NCBI GenBank assembly: GCA_009702645.1
Contig: WLHO01000045.1
Coordinates: 1-6,006, forward strand
From: Actinomycetota bacterium
GTDB lineage: Bacteria > Actinomycetota > Actinomycetes > Actinomycetales > Microbacteriaceae
Reading direction: 5' to 3'
Length of the DNA: 6,006 bases
A program made the translations under genes and the position numbers. This document shows positions 5,625 to 6,006 of this stretch, piece by piece. Position 1 is the stretch's first letter. Every line of letters begins with the position of its first letter. The notes beneath the pieces were generated by a model. It was not told the origin of the DNA. It did no database searches and saw nothing but the letters and a program-made list of their open reading frames with translations.

Positions 5625-6006
5625 GCAAGTCCGTGAACAAAGAGCCGATTGACTGGAACGCAGCGTTCAAGGAGATTTTGTCCGGCGGAGTCACCAGGAC
5701 GATTGTTTCCGTAATCCTTGGTTTTGCCGTTGGCGCATTTTTCATGATCATCTCCAATAGAGAATTTCTCCAAAGCGTCGGGTACTTTTTTGCCGATCCG
5801 CTTGCCAGTCTCCGGGCTGCAGGGGATGTGGTGAGCGCTGGCTACGGTGCTCTGATACAGGGTTCGATCTACAACCCAAACGCCGCCACATTCGAAGGCG
5901 CAATCAGACCCTTTACAGAAACCCTTCGACTAGCGGGACCACTTATCGCCGCAGGTCTTGGAATTGGTCTTGGCTTTAGGGTGGGTCTATTCAACATTGG
6001 TGGTAC
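5621..6006 (+). CDS. ABC importer permease, first 128 residues (cut by right edge)
   Basis: This is the membrane channel subunit of the same importer, of the BPD_transp_2 type (YufP/NupP-like) that serves BMP-linked nucleoside uptake. The frame stays open to the window end. A polar N-terminus (about 25 residues) precedes a first membrane helix near 27-45. A polar extracellular-like stretch (46-100) contains the segment DPLASLRAAG. Then comes the family-typical ETLRLAGPLIAAGLGIGLGF (100-119) followed by RVGLFNIGG, the start of the conserved core. The ATG start overlaps the ATPase stop (ATGA, 5621-5624), and GGAG (5610-5613) lies 7 bases upstream inside the ATPase gene. A second, shorter permease gene would be expected next because these importers use two different permeases; it is outside the window. 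Confidence 0.92.
   Translation, partial: MSKSVNKEPIDWNAAFKEILSGGVTRTIVSVILGFAVGAFFMIISNREFLQSVGYFFADPLASLRAAGDVVSAGYGALIQGSIYNPNAATFEGAIRPFTETLRLAGPLIAAGLGIGLGFRVGLFNIGG

Noticed and set aside
5336..5773. 145-residue open frame on the minus strand across the ATPase/permease junction
   Set aside because: Antisense to two well-supported genes whose stop and start overlap here; the translation shows no domain.
1..6006. CRISPR array, tRNA/rRNA, insertion sequence, phage or defence system
   Set aside because: No spaced direct repeats, no cloverleaf or rRNA sequence, no transposase or terminal repeats, and no defence-type genes are seen; all coding space is taken by housekeeping and transport genes.

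Overview
The window looks like chromosomal DNA from an actinobacterium, most likely a member of the Microbacteriaceae with only moderate G+C. The succinate dehydrogenase subunits have the actinobacterial form, a mannose-1-phosphate guanylyltransferase gene lies divergent to sdhC, and next comes a nucleoside-type BMP/ABC transporter cluster. Base composition looks near 50% by eye, low for the phylum. It would fit freshwater 'Luna'-type lineages such as Rhodoluna or Aquiluna, but this placement is inference from memory and was not tested.

Left part (1-1582, minus strand): the sdhC-sdhD-sdhA genes of succinate dehydrogenase (complex II), read right to left with gaps of only 11-12 bases. sdhC starts with GTG, sdhD with ATG and sdhA with a rare TTG. 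sdhA runs off the left edge after 244 codons; sdhB would be expected beyond it. Together the three encode the FAD subunit and the two heme/quinone-binding membrane anchors, linking the TCA cycle to the menaquinone pool.

Middle (1583-2944): a 100-base divergent intergenic region with a shared AT-rich -10-like element and overlapping short inverted repeats. Then comes manC (GDP-mannose synthesis, plus strand), followed by a 143-base leader region with palindromes and a hairpin just before a strong ribosome binding site.

Right part (2945-6006, plus strand): a nucleoside/purine-type ABC importer. It consists of a BMP-family substrate-binding lipoprotein, a strong intrinsic terminator, a double-domain ATPase, and, overlapping it by 4 bases (ATGA), the first 128 codons of a membrane permease cut by the right edge. 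A second permease and nucleoside catabolic genes would be the usual continuation, but they are not in view. The lipoprotein gene has a markedly different codon choice from its neighbours (no CTG among 30 Leu codons, many CTAG tetranucleotides), which suggests very high expression.

I found no convincing undescribed system. All genes belong to known families. The points worth a second look are regulatory: start codons, the terminator between lipoprotein and ATPase, alternative hairpins in the manC leader, and the codon bias of the lipoprotein gene.
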